Shown: positions 32,711 through 41,593 of the stretch, one piece after another
Layout: each line of letters starts with the position of its first letter
How positions within the stretch are numbered: the first letter of the stretch is position 1
NCBI GenBank assembly: GCA_009602735.1
Contig: WELA01003597.1
Location: forward strand, 404,587 to 450,674
DNA from: Mesotaenium endlicherianum
Taxonomy: Eukaryota; Streptophyta; Zygnematophyceae; Zygnematales; Mesotaeniaceae
Direction: 5' to 3'
Length of the DNA: 46,088 nt
Notes under the pieces: generated by a model
What the model was told of the DNA's origin: nothing
Databases searched by the model: none
What the model saw: the letters and a program-made list of their open reading frames with translations, nothing else
Position numbers and translations under genes: made by a program

Positions 32711-33479
32711 CATTAGACACTCTTCTCTTCTTGCAATTTCTGGACAGAAAACTAAAACTGCTACTGGTAATAGGTCTCTGCATAATAAATTCTAAAAATT
32801 TACCTGGCTGTAGTCCATGAGTAGTCGGTCATTTGGAGTCCAAGTTTGCTCAATTTGGAGCACTGGTGAGAGAGATATATTGCTCTAAGTAGAATGGGGT
32901 CAGGCTGCTGGCATTGTTAGGGCAGAATATGCCTTCTGACATTGTGCCTTCCCCTGAACTTGGAATGCTCTGAAACTCATGACTCTGGTAGAACATCTTA
33001 CAGCGCCCAGTTTGAGACTTAGTTTGCAGAATTTGGAGAAGTATAGAAGGACTTATGATTTTCAGAAGTTTCTGCACAGATTTGGAGGAGTGCCTACTCT
33101 CTCAGCTCTCAACGACACTCCAGAAATGAGAATGCTCTCAAATTTGGTGACCCGGTAGAGTTCTCCGACGCGGTCCGTCTGGCACTCAAATTTTTAGATT
33201 TGGAGCAGTTCTGTGGCCGCTATGAATATTTGAGTTCGTGGCAGATTCTGGGCCAACTTGTACAATTTTCTTTATCATTAAGGAGTAGGCTAGCCAATAA
33301 GGTCACACCACCTACGACCTTGCCTAGTCTACCTTACATGTGTAGCACCTGACTTGGCGCCTTTGACTAGTCCTCTTCACATGTGTGGCATCTGACTTGA
33401 AACTGTTGACTAGTTTGCTCCACATGTGTAAGACCTGACTTGACGCGCCGAGACGTCGCTTTTTCTATCGGGGGGGTGA
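32711..33479 (+). other. 3' untranslated internal region of element C
   Basis: About 770 bp between the pol stop and the 3' LTR with no open frame. It includes a 43-bp tandem repeat and ends in the polypurine tract GGGGGGGTGA (33470-33479). Confidence 0.85.
33336..33449 (+). repeat. 43-bp tandem repeat, about 2.6 copies
   Basis: Units begin ACATGTGT at 33336, 33379 and 33422 and share the CTGACTTG and TTGACTAGT blocks. They sit just upstream of the polypurine tract. Confidence 0.85.
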
Positions 33480-33982
33480 TGTAGTGATTTGAGTTATTAT
33501 ATATTAGTTTGCATATATTTTAATGTTTTCAAATATATTTGGAGTAGTATTGTGTGGAGTCAAGTGTGAATAGGTACTCTAGTAACTTGGTTCATGTCCT
33601 TTGAACCTTCCAAGGCATTTTCGAAGTTAGAGGAAAGACCTAGAAGAACTCCATGTGGCAAAAGTCAAATGTGCCATTTTTAGGTCAAAAGGACATGTGT
33701 ACATTATTCTAGAAAGAGGTGGCAAGTTTTGGGATGTGTTGGGTGCCAACACATCAACATACACCTTCCTAGAAATTACTTATGTAGCAAGTATATAAAC
33801 AAGAGCTAGAACATAGAAAGACATTCGAGAATCACTCTTGTACTTGCCAAATTCCAGAAATATATTAACTATCAAGAAGCCATCTCTCTTTCAAGAAGCT
33901 ACCACTTGTGTTCAAAGATCCTTGTCTTGAATAGATAAACTATTCTGTTTTACTAAGTACTTTATCTATCTGTTTCACTACA
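33480..33982 (+). repeat. 3' LTR of element C
   Basis: 503 bp, ends identical to the 5' LTR. Differences from the 5' LTR by eye: six single-base substitutions and no indels. Confidence 0.97.
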
Positions 33983-36374
33983 ATTCGAGTTCACAGTCAG
34001 GCCTTTTGGATTGACTAATGCACCTGCTATGTTCATGGGACTCATGAATAGTATCTTCAGACCCTATTTGGACCAGTTTGTGGTGGTATTTTTGGACGAC
34101 ATCCTGATCTATTCGAAGACCTTGGAAGAGCATGAGGAGCATCTGAGGAAGGTGTTGGAGGTCTTGAGAGATCAGAAGCTGTATGGAAAGATGAGCAAGT
34201 GCGACTTCTGTCTCAAGGAGGTCGAGTTTCTTGGGCACATAGTGGGAGCTGGAAGAGTGAAGGTGGAGCAGAAGAAGGTGCAAGCAATCAGAGATTGGCC
34301 GGTGCTTGCTGATATTCATCAACTCAAGAGCTTCCTCGGCATGGCAGAGTATTATTGACATTTCATTGAAGGATTTGCCAAGGTGTGTGCACCGCTCACG
34401 GACATGTTGAAGAAGCAGGAGAAGTGGCTATGGGGTGACAAGGAGCAGCAAGCATTTGAGAAGATTAAGGAGTTATTGACACAGGTACCTGTGTTGGCAA
34501 TTGCAAGTCCAGAGCTTCCTTTCACCATCATCACGGATGCATCAAATTTCACAGTGGGAGCCATTCTTCTCCAGGACTAGGGCGAGGGATTGCAGCCTGT
34601 GGCATACGAGAGCAGGAAGTTGAGTCCTGCTGAGCAGAATTATGCAGCACACGAGCGGGAGATGTTGGCAATTATCCAGACTTTGAGGATTTGGCGATGT
34701 TATGTGGACGGCCGGAAGGTGTTCATCAAGACCGACCACAAGAGCTTGGAGAAGTTTATGACGCAGCCAACGTTGACACCAAGACAGGCAAGGTGGATGG
34801 AGTTTCTGCAACAGTTCGACCACAAGATTGAGTACTTACCTGGGAAGATTAACCTTGCAGACGCTTTATCCAGGAGGTGTGACCTTGCAGCTATCTCGGT
34901 CATCAAGGAGAGTTTGGACTTCAAGGAGAAGCTTCAAAAAGGTTATGAGGAGGACCCAGAGTTTGCTGATGGTGGAGCAGCTGAGTTCAACGCGAGTATG
35001 CTGAAGAAGGACGGCATATGGTATTATGGTGATTCCAACAGAGTGGTGGTACCTGACATCAATGAGCTACGAGACTTACTGCTTGCGGAGCATCATGATT
35101 GCTTATATGCTGAACACTTTGGAAGCGAGAAGACAGCAAGCGTGCTGAAGCGGGAGTACTATTGGAGAAATATGGACAAGGACATCGAGGAGTGGATCAG
35201 GATTTGTGATGCGTGCCAGAGAAACAAGACACCAAATCAAAAGAAGGAAGGTACATTGCAGCCCCTGCCTATTCCAGAGTATCCTTGGGAGCAGATTGCT
35301 ATGGACTTTATCACATCCTTACCAGTGAGTAATCAAGAACACGATGCAGTTTGGATGGTGTCTGATCGGCTCAGCAAGATGGCTCACTTCATTCCCATGA
35401 AGGAGACTTCTACGGCAGCGGATGTGGCACGGCTATTCTTTGATTATATTTTCAGGCTACATGGGTTGTTGAAGGTGATTGTTTCAGATCGGGATCCAAG
35501 GTTTACTAGCAACACTTGGCGGTCATTGTTTACTTTGATGGGGACCAAGCTGAGTATGAGCACTTCCTGTCATCCTCAGACAGACGGGCAGAGTGAGAGG
35601 CTCAACAGAACTCTGCAAGAGGTGCTCAGGAGTTTCACTATGGAAGACCCTTCAGAGTGGGACAAGAAGCTGCCAGGGTTGGAGTTTGCCTACAACAACA
35701 GCATGCAGGGATCCACCAAGCAGTCACCATTCGCTATGGTTTATGGGCGAGAAGTATATCATCCAGGGAACATCTTGTTGGAGAAGGCCAAGGAGACTCA
35801 GGTTCCTACTACACAAGCTTTTATGGAGCAGATGGTCAAGACTTGGGATATGACGAAGACGTGTATTTGGAAGGCACAGGAGGAAAAGGTCAAGTATGCC
35901 AACAAGCACAGGAGGGAAGTGACATACCATGTGGGTGACAAAGTACTCTTGTCAACAGAGAACCTACCTTTCACAGGCAAGAGGAAACTGCGGGCACGAT
36001 TTACAGGTCCCTTTGTGGTACTCAGGCAGGTTAATCCAGTGACCTACAAGTTGGAACTTCCTTCAGGTTGGCGTATCCATGATGTGTTCCATGTCAGCTG
36101 TTTGCGGCCATACATTGACCCGAACGAAGGACATCCAGGACGACTACCTACACCGCCACCACCGGTCGAGATCGATGATGTATTGGAGTATGAAGTGGAG
36201 GCGATTGTTGGCGATCGACGAGTCAAGCGAGGTCAACGACTTGTTCAAGAGTATCTGGTCAAGTGGAAGGACGACCATGCGGACGACAACACTTGGGAGC
36301 CAAAAGCCAACTTGACTCATTGTAAGAGTAAGTTGAGACGTTATCTGCAGAATGCGTCGAGGACGTCGCATCTT

Positions 36375-36388
36375 GAGGAGGGGGATGA
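36375..36388 (+). promoter_or_regulatory. Polypurine tract of element B
   Basis: GAGGAGGGGGATGA directly precedes the 3' LTR; it would prime plus-strand DNA synthesis. It resembles the element C tract (GGGGGGGTGA). Confidence 0.7.
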
Positions 36389-37158
36389 TGTAAGGTCATA
36401 GGTTTATAAAGTGCATTTTTGAGTTTCATGAAAGTGTGTGTTGATTGTATAGTAGTATAGAGTGCATTTTTGTGGTCATTTTGATATAAAGTTCATCAAA
36501 TTTGGTCAAGTATTGAGAGAGTTACGGATTTCGGAAGTTTAATTAGTTTTGAGGTTGGTTGACGACTGTCCTTAATTCGCGGTGAGCGCGACCGTCGGAT
36601 TGACCGACAGCGTCGAGCGATCTGGCCCGTTAGTGTGAACTCGAACCTTCACGTAAGTTCGGCTGACGTGGAGTGCCGACTAGGTCGATTTACTTAGAAG
36701 TTTCGATTTAGCCTAGCGNTTAGAAGTTTCGATTTGGCCTAGCGCGTCTAAGATAGAATATTCTAGTAATGTCGATGCATGTATGTGGACGTCAATTCGG
36801 CCCGGCATGTCAGATTAAACTGACCTGGCTTACTCACGAATATTCTGGAAGGGACGATTTGACGAACACTTAGGAAAATCCGTAGCTTCCTCCTAGAGAG
36901 AAGCACTTAGGCAGAAAATTATAAATAGGCATAGCTTCTTTATTTCTTATCAGTTTTCATTTTTGTAAATTTCTACGGGTTTGTAATGACAAGACCTTTC
37001 ATCCTAGTTCATTTGTGAGCAATTTCTTGACACCCAAAATGTCAAGTAATTTTCCTAAGCTTTGTTAGCAATATGTCGCTGCACTCTTTAGTATGATCGC
37101 AACTAGTTCCTTTCCTCGTGAGTCACTACGGTTCCACTAGGGCACTCGGCTCCTTTCG
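36389..37158 (+). repeat. 3' LTR of element B, with an assembly gap
   Basis: 770 bp against 744 bp for the 5' LTR. The excess is explained by a repeat of about 26 bp (TTAGAAGTTTCGATT...GCCTAGCG) on both sides of an N at 36719; the other LTR copies have this segment once. The terminal base is G instead of A (TTTCG). Confidence 0.88.
36719..36719. other. Single ambiguous base at a probable misjoin
   Basis: The N lies between two near-identical segments of about 26 bp within the 3' LTR of element B, a sign that two reads or contigs were joined without collapsing their overlap. Confidence 0.8.
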
Positions 37159-37871
37159 ATGCGTTGCCAGCTGGGAAGCTGCTATTATTGGAACTTGCAG
37201 GTGGCCCGTGGAAAGGCATTAGTCTCAGCTTTGTCGTGGAATTGCCTACCACCTAAATGGGTCTCAATAGGGTGTTAACAATCGTAAATTGTTTCACCAA
37301 GATGGCGCACTTTGTGGCCACTAAACCATCACTTGATGCAAAAGAGAGACATTTGTCTCTTCATTGATCATGTGTTCAAGTTACATGGCATGCCGAAAGA
37401 GATGATAAGTGATCGTGATATAATAAATTTGCGAGCCACTTCTGGCAGGAAGTTTGCACGTATTATGGCACAAAACTTAAGATGTCAACAAGCTTCAATC
37501 CTCAAAGCGATGGTTAGACGATTTGCATAAACAGCGTTTTACAGCAGTTCTTTAGACATTATGTGAATCCTCGTTAAGACCACTGGGATACCGTCCTTTC
37601 AAGTTGCAGAGTTTGTTGTTAATAATGGTTATCAGGAAAGTGTTAAGAAAACGCTGTTTATTCTTAATTATGGACGATATTTGCACACTCTGTTGACACA
37701 AGTGGTTCTGAGTCAGATGGGGGTGTCAACCATGAGAGTACCAAGTGCACGCCAATTTGTCCATTTTTCTCAAGAGGTGCACAAACAGGCAAAGTTGGCC
37801 TTAGCCGCTGCCCGAGTAGAGCGCTCCAGGAGCTAAGGTATGGAGATCGGGACAAGCGAAGTGACATATGT
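37159..37871 (+). pseudogene. Element D integrase remnant
   Basis: Continues D after element B: PWKGISLSFVVELPTT (the first catalytic Asp position has become Ser in LSFVV), a stop, NCFTKMAHFVATKPS, a frameshift, LFIDHVFKLHGMPKEMISDRDI (second Asp kept), then garbled toward the Glu region. Later pieces near 37820-37871 (GTSEVTYV) recall the integrase C-terminal GDxV module. Cut at 37871 by a solo LTR. Confidence 0.7.
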
Positions 37872-38552
37872 TGAAAGGGGCAGAGTGCTCTAGTGGTAGC
37901 GTAGTGACTCGCGAGGAACCAAACTAGTTGCAATCATACTCTAGAGTGCAACGGCATATCACTAAGAAAACTTTGGAAATTCACTAAACATTTTGAGTAG
38001 CAAGAAAGTGCTCACAAATGAAATATGATAAAAGGTTTCGTCATTACAAACCCGTAGAAATCTACAGAAGTGAAAATTGATAAGAAACGAATAAGTTATG
38101 CCTATTTATAATTTTCTACAACGATCGCTCGCCCCTACGAGGAAGGGCCGCTTCGCAACAAAATTTCTAAGTGTTTGTCAATGAGTAGGCAAGATCAGCC
38201 TCATCCGACGTGTCGGGCCAATTTGACGTCCACATGCATACATCAAAATGTCTTGAATGTACTAACTTAGGCGCGCTAGGCTAATCCGTAACTTCTTGGT
38301 AAATTGACCTGGTCGGCACTTCGCGTCAGCCGAAATTACATGAAGGTTCGAACTCACTCTAACCGCCCGAATTGCTTGACTTTGTTGGTCAATCTGACGT
38401 TCGCGCCCACCGCAAATTAAGGACAGTCGTCGACCAACCTTGAAACTAATAAAACTTAAAAAATTCTTGACTTTCTCATTACTTAACCAAATTTGACGAA
38501 TTTTATATCAAAATGATCACAAAAATGCACTCTACAATTCTACGACCTTACA
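37872..38552 (-). mobile_element. Solo LTR of family B, minus orientation
   Basis: 681 bp, reading TGAAAGG...CCTTACA on the plus strand, the reverse complement of the B LTR. Flanks TATGT (37867-37871) and TACGT (38553-38557) form a duplication with one mismatch. More diverged and shorter than the other B LTRs. Confidence 0.82.
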
Positions 38553-38930
38553 TACGTGTTACAATTTCCCAAGGTCCTCACTCAATCAGGTCAGGCCATA
38601 GACGTCCAAAACACACAACCAAAGTTGCAAAACTCTCAAAACCAAATTACAGTCGCGTAGACGCAAATCAGGAAGTAAAGAAATTTGCCTGCACCATCTT
38701 AAAAAATAATAACATTTCACCATATATAAAAATGAAATAATATCAAAGTGAAATTTGGTGAAAATAGTCAAAATAAGTTTTGATGTAAACGACACTTATC
38801 GTGTGGAAGGGAAATCTGCCGCCGAATCTAAACGGTCCAATCAGTGGTGATGGGGGTGGTGTGCCACCATTGCAACAAAAACCACGGATGTCCAGCAAAA
38901 ATGAGCACTATATCAAGAAGACGTAGCGAG
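38553..38930. other. Tail of element D or unassigned sequence
   Basis: About 380 bp between two solo LTRs with no open frame; AT-rich around 38690-38770. No 3' LTR of element D could be found here. Confidence 0.4.
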
Positions 38931-39931
38931 TGTAATGATTCCTACTTTGTGAGAATCTTTTCTAAGTTTTTCAAAAATGAGCTGTGCCAGAACTAGACAA
39001 AAATGCAAGGACGAAAAGAGGTGCTAGCAGAGTTGCACTGAGATTGACTCTGCAAGTATATATACTTGCCAACGCCAGCCATCTGAGTGCGCTTGGCACT
39101 TCTGCCACACCTATGTTTACGGGGCTGTGACAGAAGAACCGTTACAGTTGATCGTAACAACCCAAAGGTTCTACCTCTTTACGTGATATGTCAGAGAAGA
39201 CAAACCTCTTCTTGGGAGGTTTCATTGTGACTCTTGGTGGACTTCAAAAGTCTCATGACATTACGTAGGTGTCATTGTGCCTCTCGGTAATACAACATGT
39301 ATTCTTAAAAAAATTTATATCGCGCTATGTATTATGTATTATAATCGATAATACAATGTATGTAGCCATGATTGATATATATGCCTACGTACAGACATTC
39401 CTATATATGTACAAACAATATCTATACGCAGCTATGCAAAGTATAGTTTGTGTACACATATGTATGTACATACTAGTACGAACTATGCACTCATACGATG
39501 CAATAATGCCACGGTAGCTTATATATATACACGCATGTATATATGCAAATAAGCTACGTAATATTACGAAGCCTCAAGCCATAATATATGTAAATATAAA
39601 TATAAATATAAGACAATATATAAGTAAATACATATTATATATAATATATACAAGAATATATTACTTACTATGCTTGCATGCAATAGTGTGACTCGACCAC
39701 CTAGTATGTAGTAATACACAAATGTATATTACTACAGCTTACACACTAATGCGAACACGGAGCTATAATGTATATATGCATATACATTACTGCGCTCTTT
39801 TGTCACTTGCCAAATGACAAACCAACATATGGTACACCCTTAATATACCATATACACGGGCAATGAAGGAAATTCTAGAACGGTAACGATATATAGCAAT
39901 TTAATAATGGGCTATGAAGCGGATCGTTACA
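38931..39931 (-). mobile_element. Solo LTR of family E, minus orientation
   Basis: About 1.0 kb. It starts TGTAATGATTCC (like the split E LTR at 9225) and ends GATCGTTACA (compare GATTGTTACA at 20948-20957). Flanks GCGAG (38926-38930) and ACGAG (39932-39936) match in 4 of 5 bases. The first 370 bp align well with 9225-9610; the AT-rich remainder (39300-39900) is diverged. The palindrome AAGTATATATACTT lies at 39054-39067. Confidence 0.65.
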
Positions 39932-39936
39932 ACGAG

Positions 39937-41593
39937 CGAACATTGCACAAGTTTATGCACACTTAACATACCACCCACCCACCCAACTATTAAAATCGCG
40001 GGGTACCACCAAAGGGCGCACAAGCCCAAGGAGCTCAAAGAGCACAAGTCCTACCAGGAACCAAGGGACCTACACCCAAGGGGTGGACAACACTAGGGAA
40101 CAGAACCATATGTCAATTCAGACGATCTTGGTCGTTGGAGATTGTAGAGTTAAAATACATAAGGTTTCCATGCAAATAAAATTCAAGAATAAAATCAAAT
40201 CAAATCAAATCCATTGTCGAGGCACATATAGACATCAATAGCATAGCTAACCGACAGAGGTCGGGCTTATTCCCACATGGAGTGATTCATAGTCGAATAT
40301 CCGTCTGAGCAAGTATATATAATAGAAATAAGGATAGGGAGCGCACATTAAGTTCGAATGAAGGACTATACAAATAGTGACATAACTAGGTGCATTACCT
40401 GTACTATGCATAACAAAATAATGTTTCGCCAAACATAATTGTCGGATTATATCCAAACTAAAAACTTGAGTGCACAGCGAAGTCAGAAATTGAGTTCGAT
40501 TTGCCCGTAAAGAAGGGTCTGAAACACGCAACCAGCATGGCCGTCATGAACATGACACTCTGATAGACCTGCATCATGCATGCATGATCTGGAGTCTGGA
40601 CTCTGGACTCGGCACTTGAAAGTTACCATTCTCTGGCTTGCACTGGCTTCACCGATGCCTTCCCTGATTCAGATTCGTATATCTCGAACAATTGCACCTT
40701 GGTTTCTGAGATGTGAGATCTTGACAGATGAATGGCTCGGCTGGACTGGCTTGATTGGTGCAGTATGACCTGGCTGCTTGTCCGGTAGTCTGGCGTTGAT
40801 GACTTAAAGTGACTCCCATTGGCTGGCAACCTTCCGGTGGTGGTCCTCCTTTTGGTCTAGAAGAGTCTGGGACCACCTCGTGTCAGCCATACATGCTCCT
40901 GACTCCCTATTCTTCTATACTCCCTTCACAAGTTTCCCAGGAATTCAGGAAGGTTCGAGGTTCAGGTAAATATGGTGTTTAATGCCATTTACTTTCATCA
41001 CATTTGACCTAATAAATCGGGCATAATAAAGTTTTAAAGAAAGCGTGCTGTATTTCTGATTTCTTGGGGTTAAACGGCACCATGGTCGACGTATGCGGCT
41101 GTTAGGCTCTATATTTTGAATCTTGAACATTCTTTGCTCATCCAGAACATTTTTGGTACTAAGAGGATTCTCACGGCCAGAGAAAAGCGGCAGTCTCATT
41201 GACAGGTAGCCTCAAGCCGGCGAGAGGACTGGTGGCTAGCTGAGCCAAGCGTCGTGTAAGGGACGCAAAGGACTTAGCAAACCCTACTGCGGGAAGGAAG
41301 AGGCAGCATCTGTTAAGGGCTGGTCGAACTCTGCTCCGTGTTCGCTGAGCTTGTCACAGCGAAGTCTATGATCTGACCCTACGCTTCTTTCAAGGTATTC
41401 GTGTCGAAGGCGTGCCTCAAGACCTCTGGTGGCCTCTAGCTCGTCTCTGCTTCCAGTAGAACTTGGGAGCTTGGTAGGAACTCCCCTTGCAAAAGCAGGG
41501 GAGGTCAAGTTCTTGTCATTCGCTTGTTGGTAAAAATTGTCTAAGCCTCTGTGTAAAGAATTGAAGGAAACCATTGTGAATCCCAAGGCAGTC
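39937..41593. other. Spacer upstream of DGD1
   Basis: No gene recognised. It holds short tandem blocks: ACCC units at about 39970-39984, AAATC units at about 40190-40212, and CTGGACT units at about 40593-40610. An in-frame TAA at 41531-41533 lies 60 bp upstream of the DGD1 ATG. The promoter and 5' UTR should be in the last few hundred bases, but no clear TATA box is seen. Confidence 0.5.

Larger units (their letters stand above)
27303..33982 (+). mobile_element. Ty3/gypsy chromovirus C, young and apparently intact (6680 bp)
   Basis: Two 503-bp LTRs (27303-27805 and 33480-33982), both TGTAGTGA...TCACTACA, differ at 6 positions by eye (about 98.8% identical). Perfect target-site duplication ATTCG (27298-27302 and 33983-33987). 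Primer site, gag, pol with all catalytic motifs, and polypurine tract are all present without disruption. It lies inside the RT region of element B, whose frame resumes exactly after the duplication. Confidence 0.97.
26033..36401 (+). pseudogene. Element B pol: protease, RT, RNase H, integrase, chromodomain (interrupted by C)
   Basis: Protease IVDSGASANFV (about 26260); [37 protein letters not shown], interruption by element C at 27302/33983, then [13 protein letters not shown] and [11 protein letters not shown] (about 34085); RNase H ITDASNFTVGAILLQD; integrase HHCC HHDCLYAEHFG...CDACQRNK; catalytic triad in [17 protein letters not shown] and GQSERLNRTL; chromodomain VLEYEVEAIVGDRRV...YLVKWKDDHADDNTWEP near the C-terminus. 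Nonsense codons stand at 26519-26521 (Trp position), 34356-34358 (Arg position) and 34578-34580 (Gln position). The pol stop lies just inside the 3' LTR. From 34590 on, the frame is open for 603 codons, so decay is mild. Confidence 0.9.
24493..37158 (+). mobile_element. Ty3/gypsy chromovirus B, split by element C
   Basis: 5' LTR 24493-25236, 3' LTR 36389-37158, internal gag and pol with a C-terminal chromodomain. Flanked by ATGCT (24488-24492) and ATGCG (37159-37163), 4 of 5 identical. It is inserted in the integrase of element D, whose coding resumes at 37164. About 5.98 kb once element C and its duplication are removed. One or more nonsense codons inactivate pol. Confidence 0.92.
8415..39931. 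mobile_element. Nested LTR-retrotransposon cluster
   Basis: About 31.5 kb composed almost wholly of Ty3/gypsy elements, solo LTRs and one piggyBac transposon, inserted into one another. Each boundary below is supported by TG...CA ends and a short target-site duplication. The base layer is a degenerate plus-strand gypsy element (D) whose pieces are the left LTR relic (8415-8688), 8689-9219, protease/RT (21268-22817), RNase H (23581-24487) and integrase (37159-37871). Confidence 0.85.

Noticed and set aside
34542..36371. Minus-strand reading frames over element B pol
   Set aside because: Shadows of the 603-codon pol frame at 34590-36401.
39530..39800. AT-rich palindromic stretch as an origin or matrix attachment site
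   Set aside because: It falls within the diverged part of a minus-strand solo LTR; there is no specific motif for such a function.
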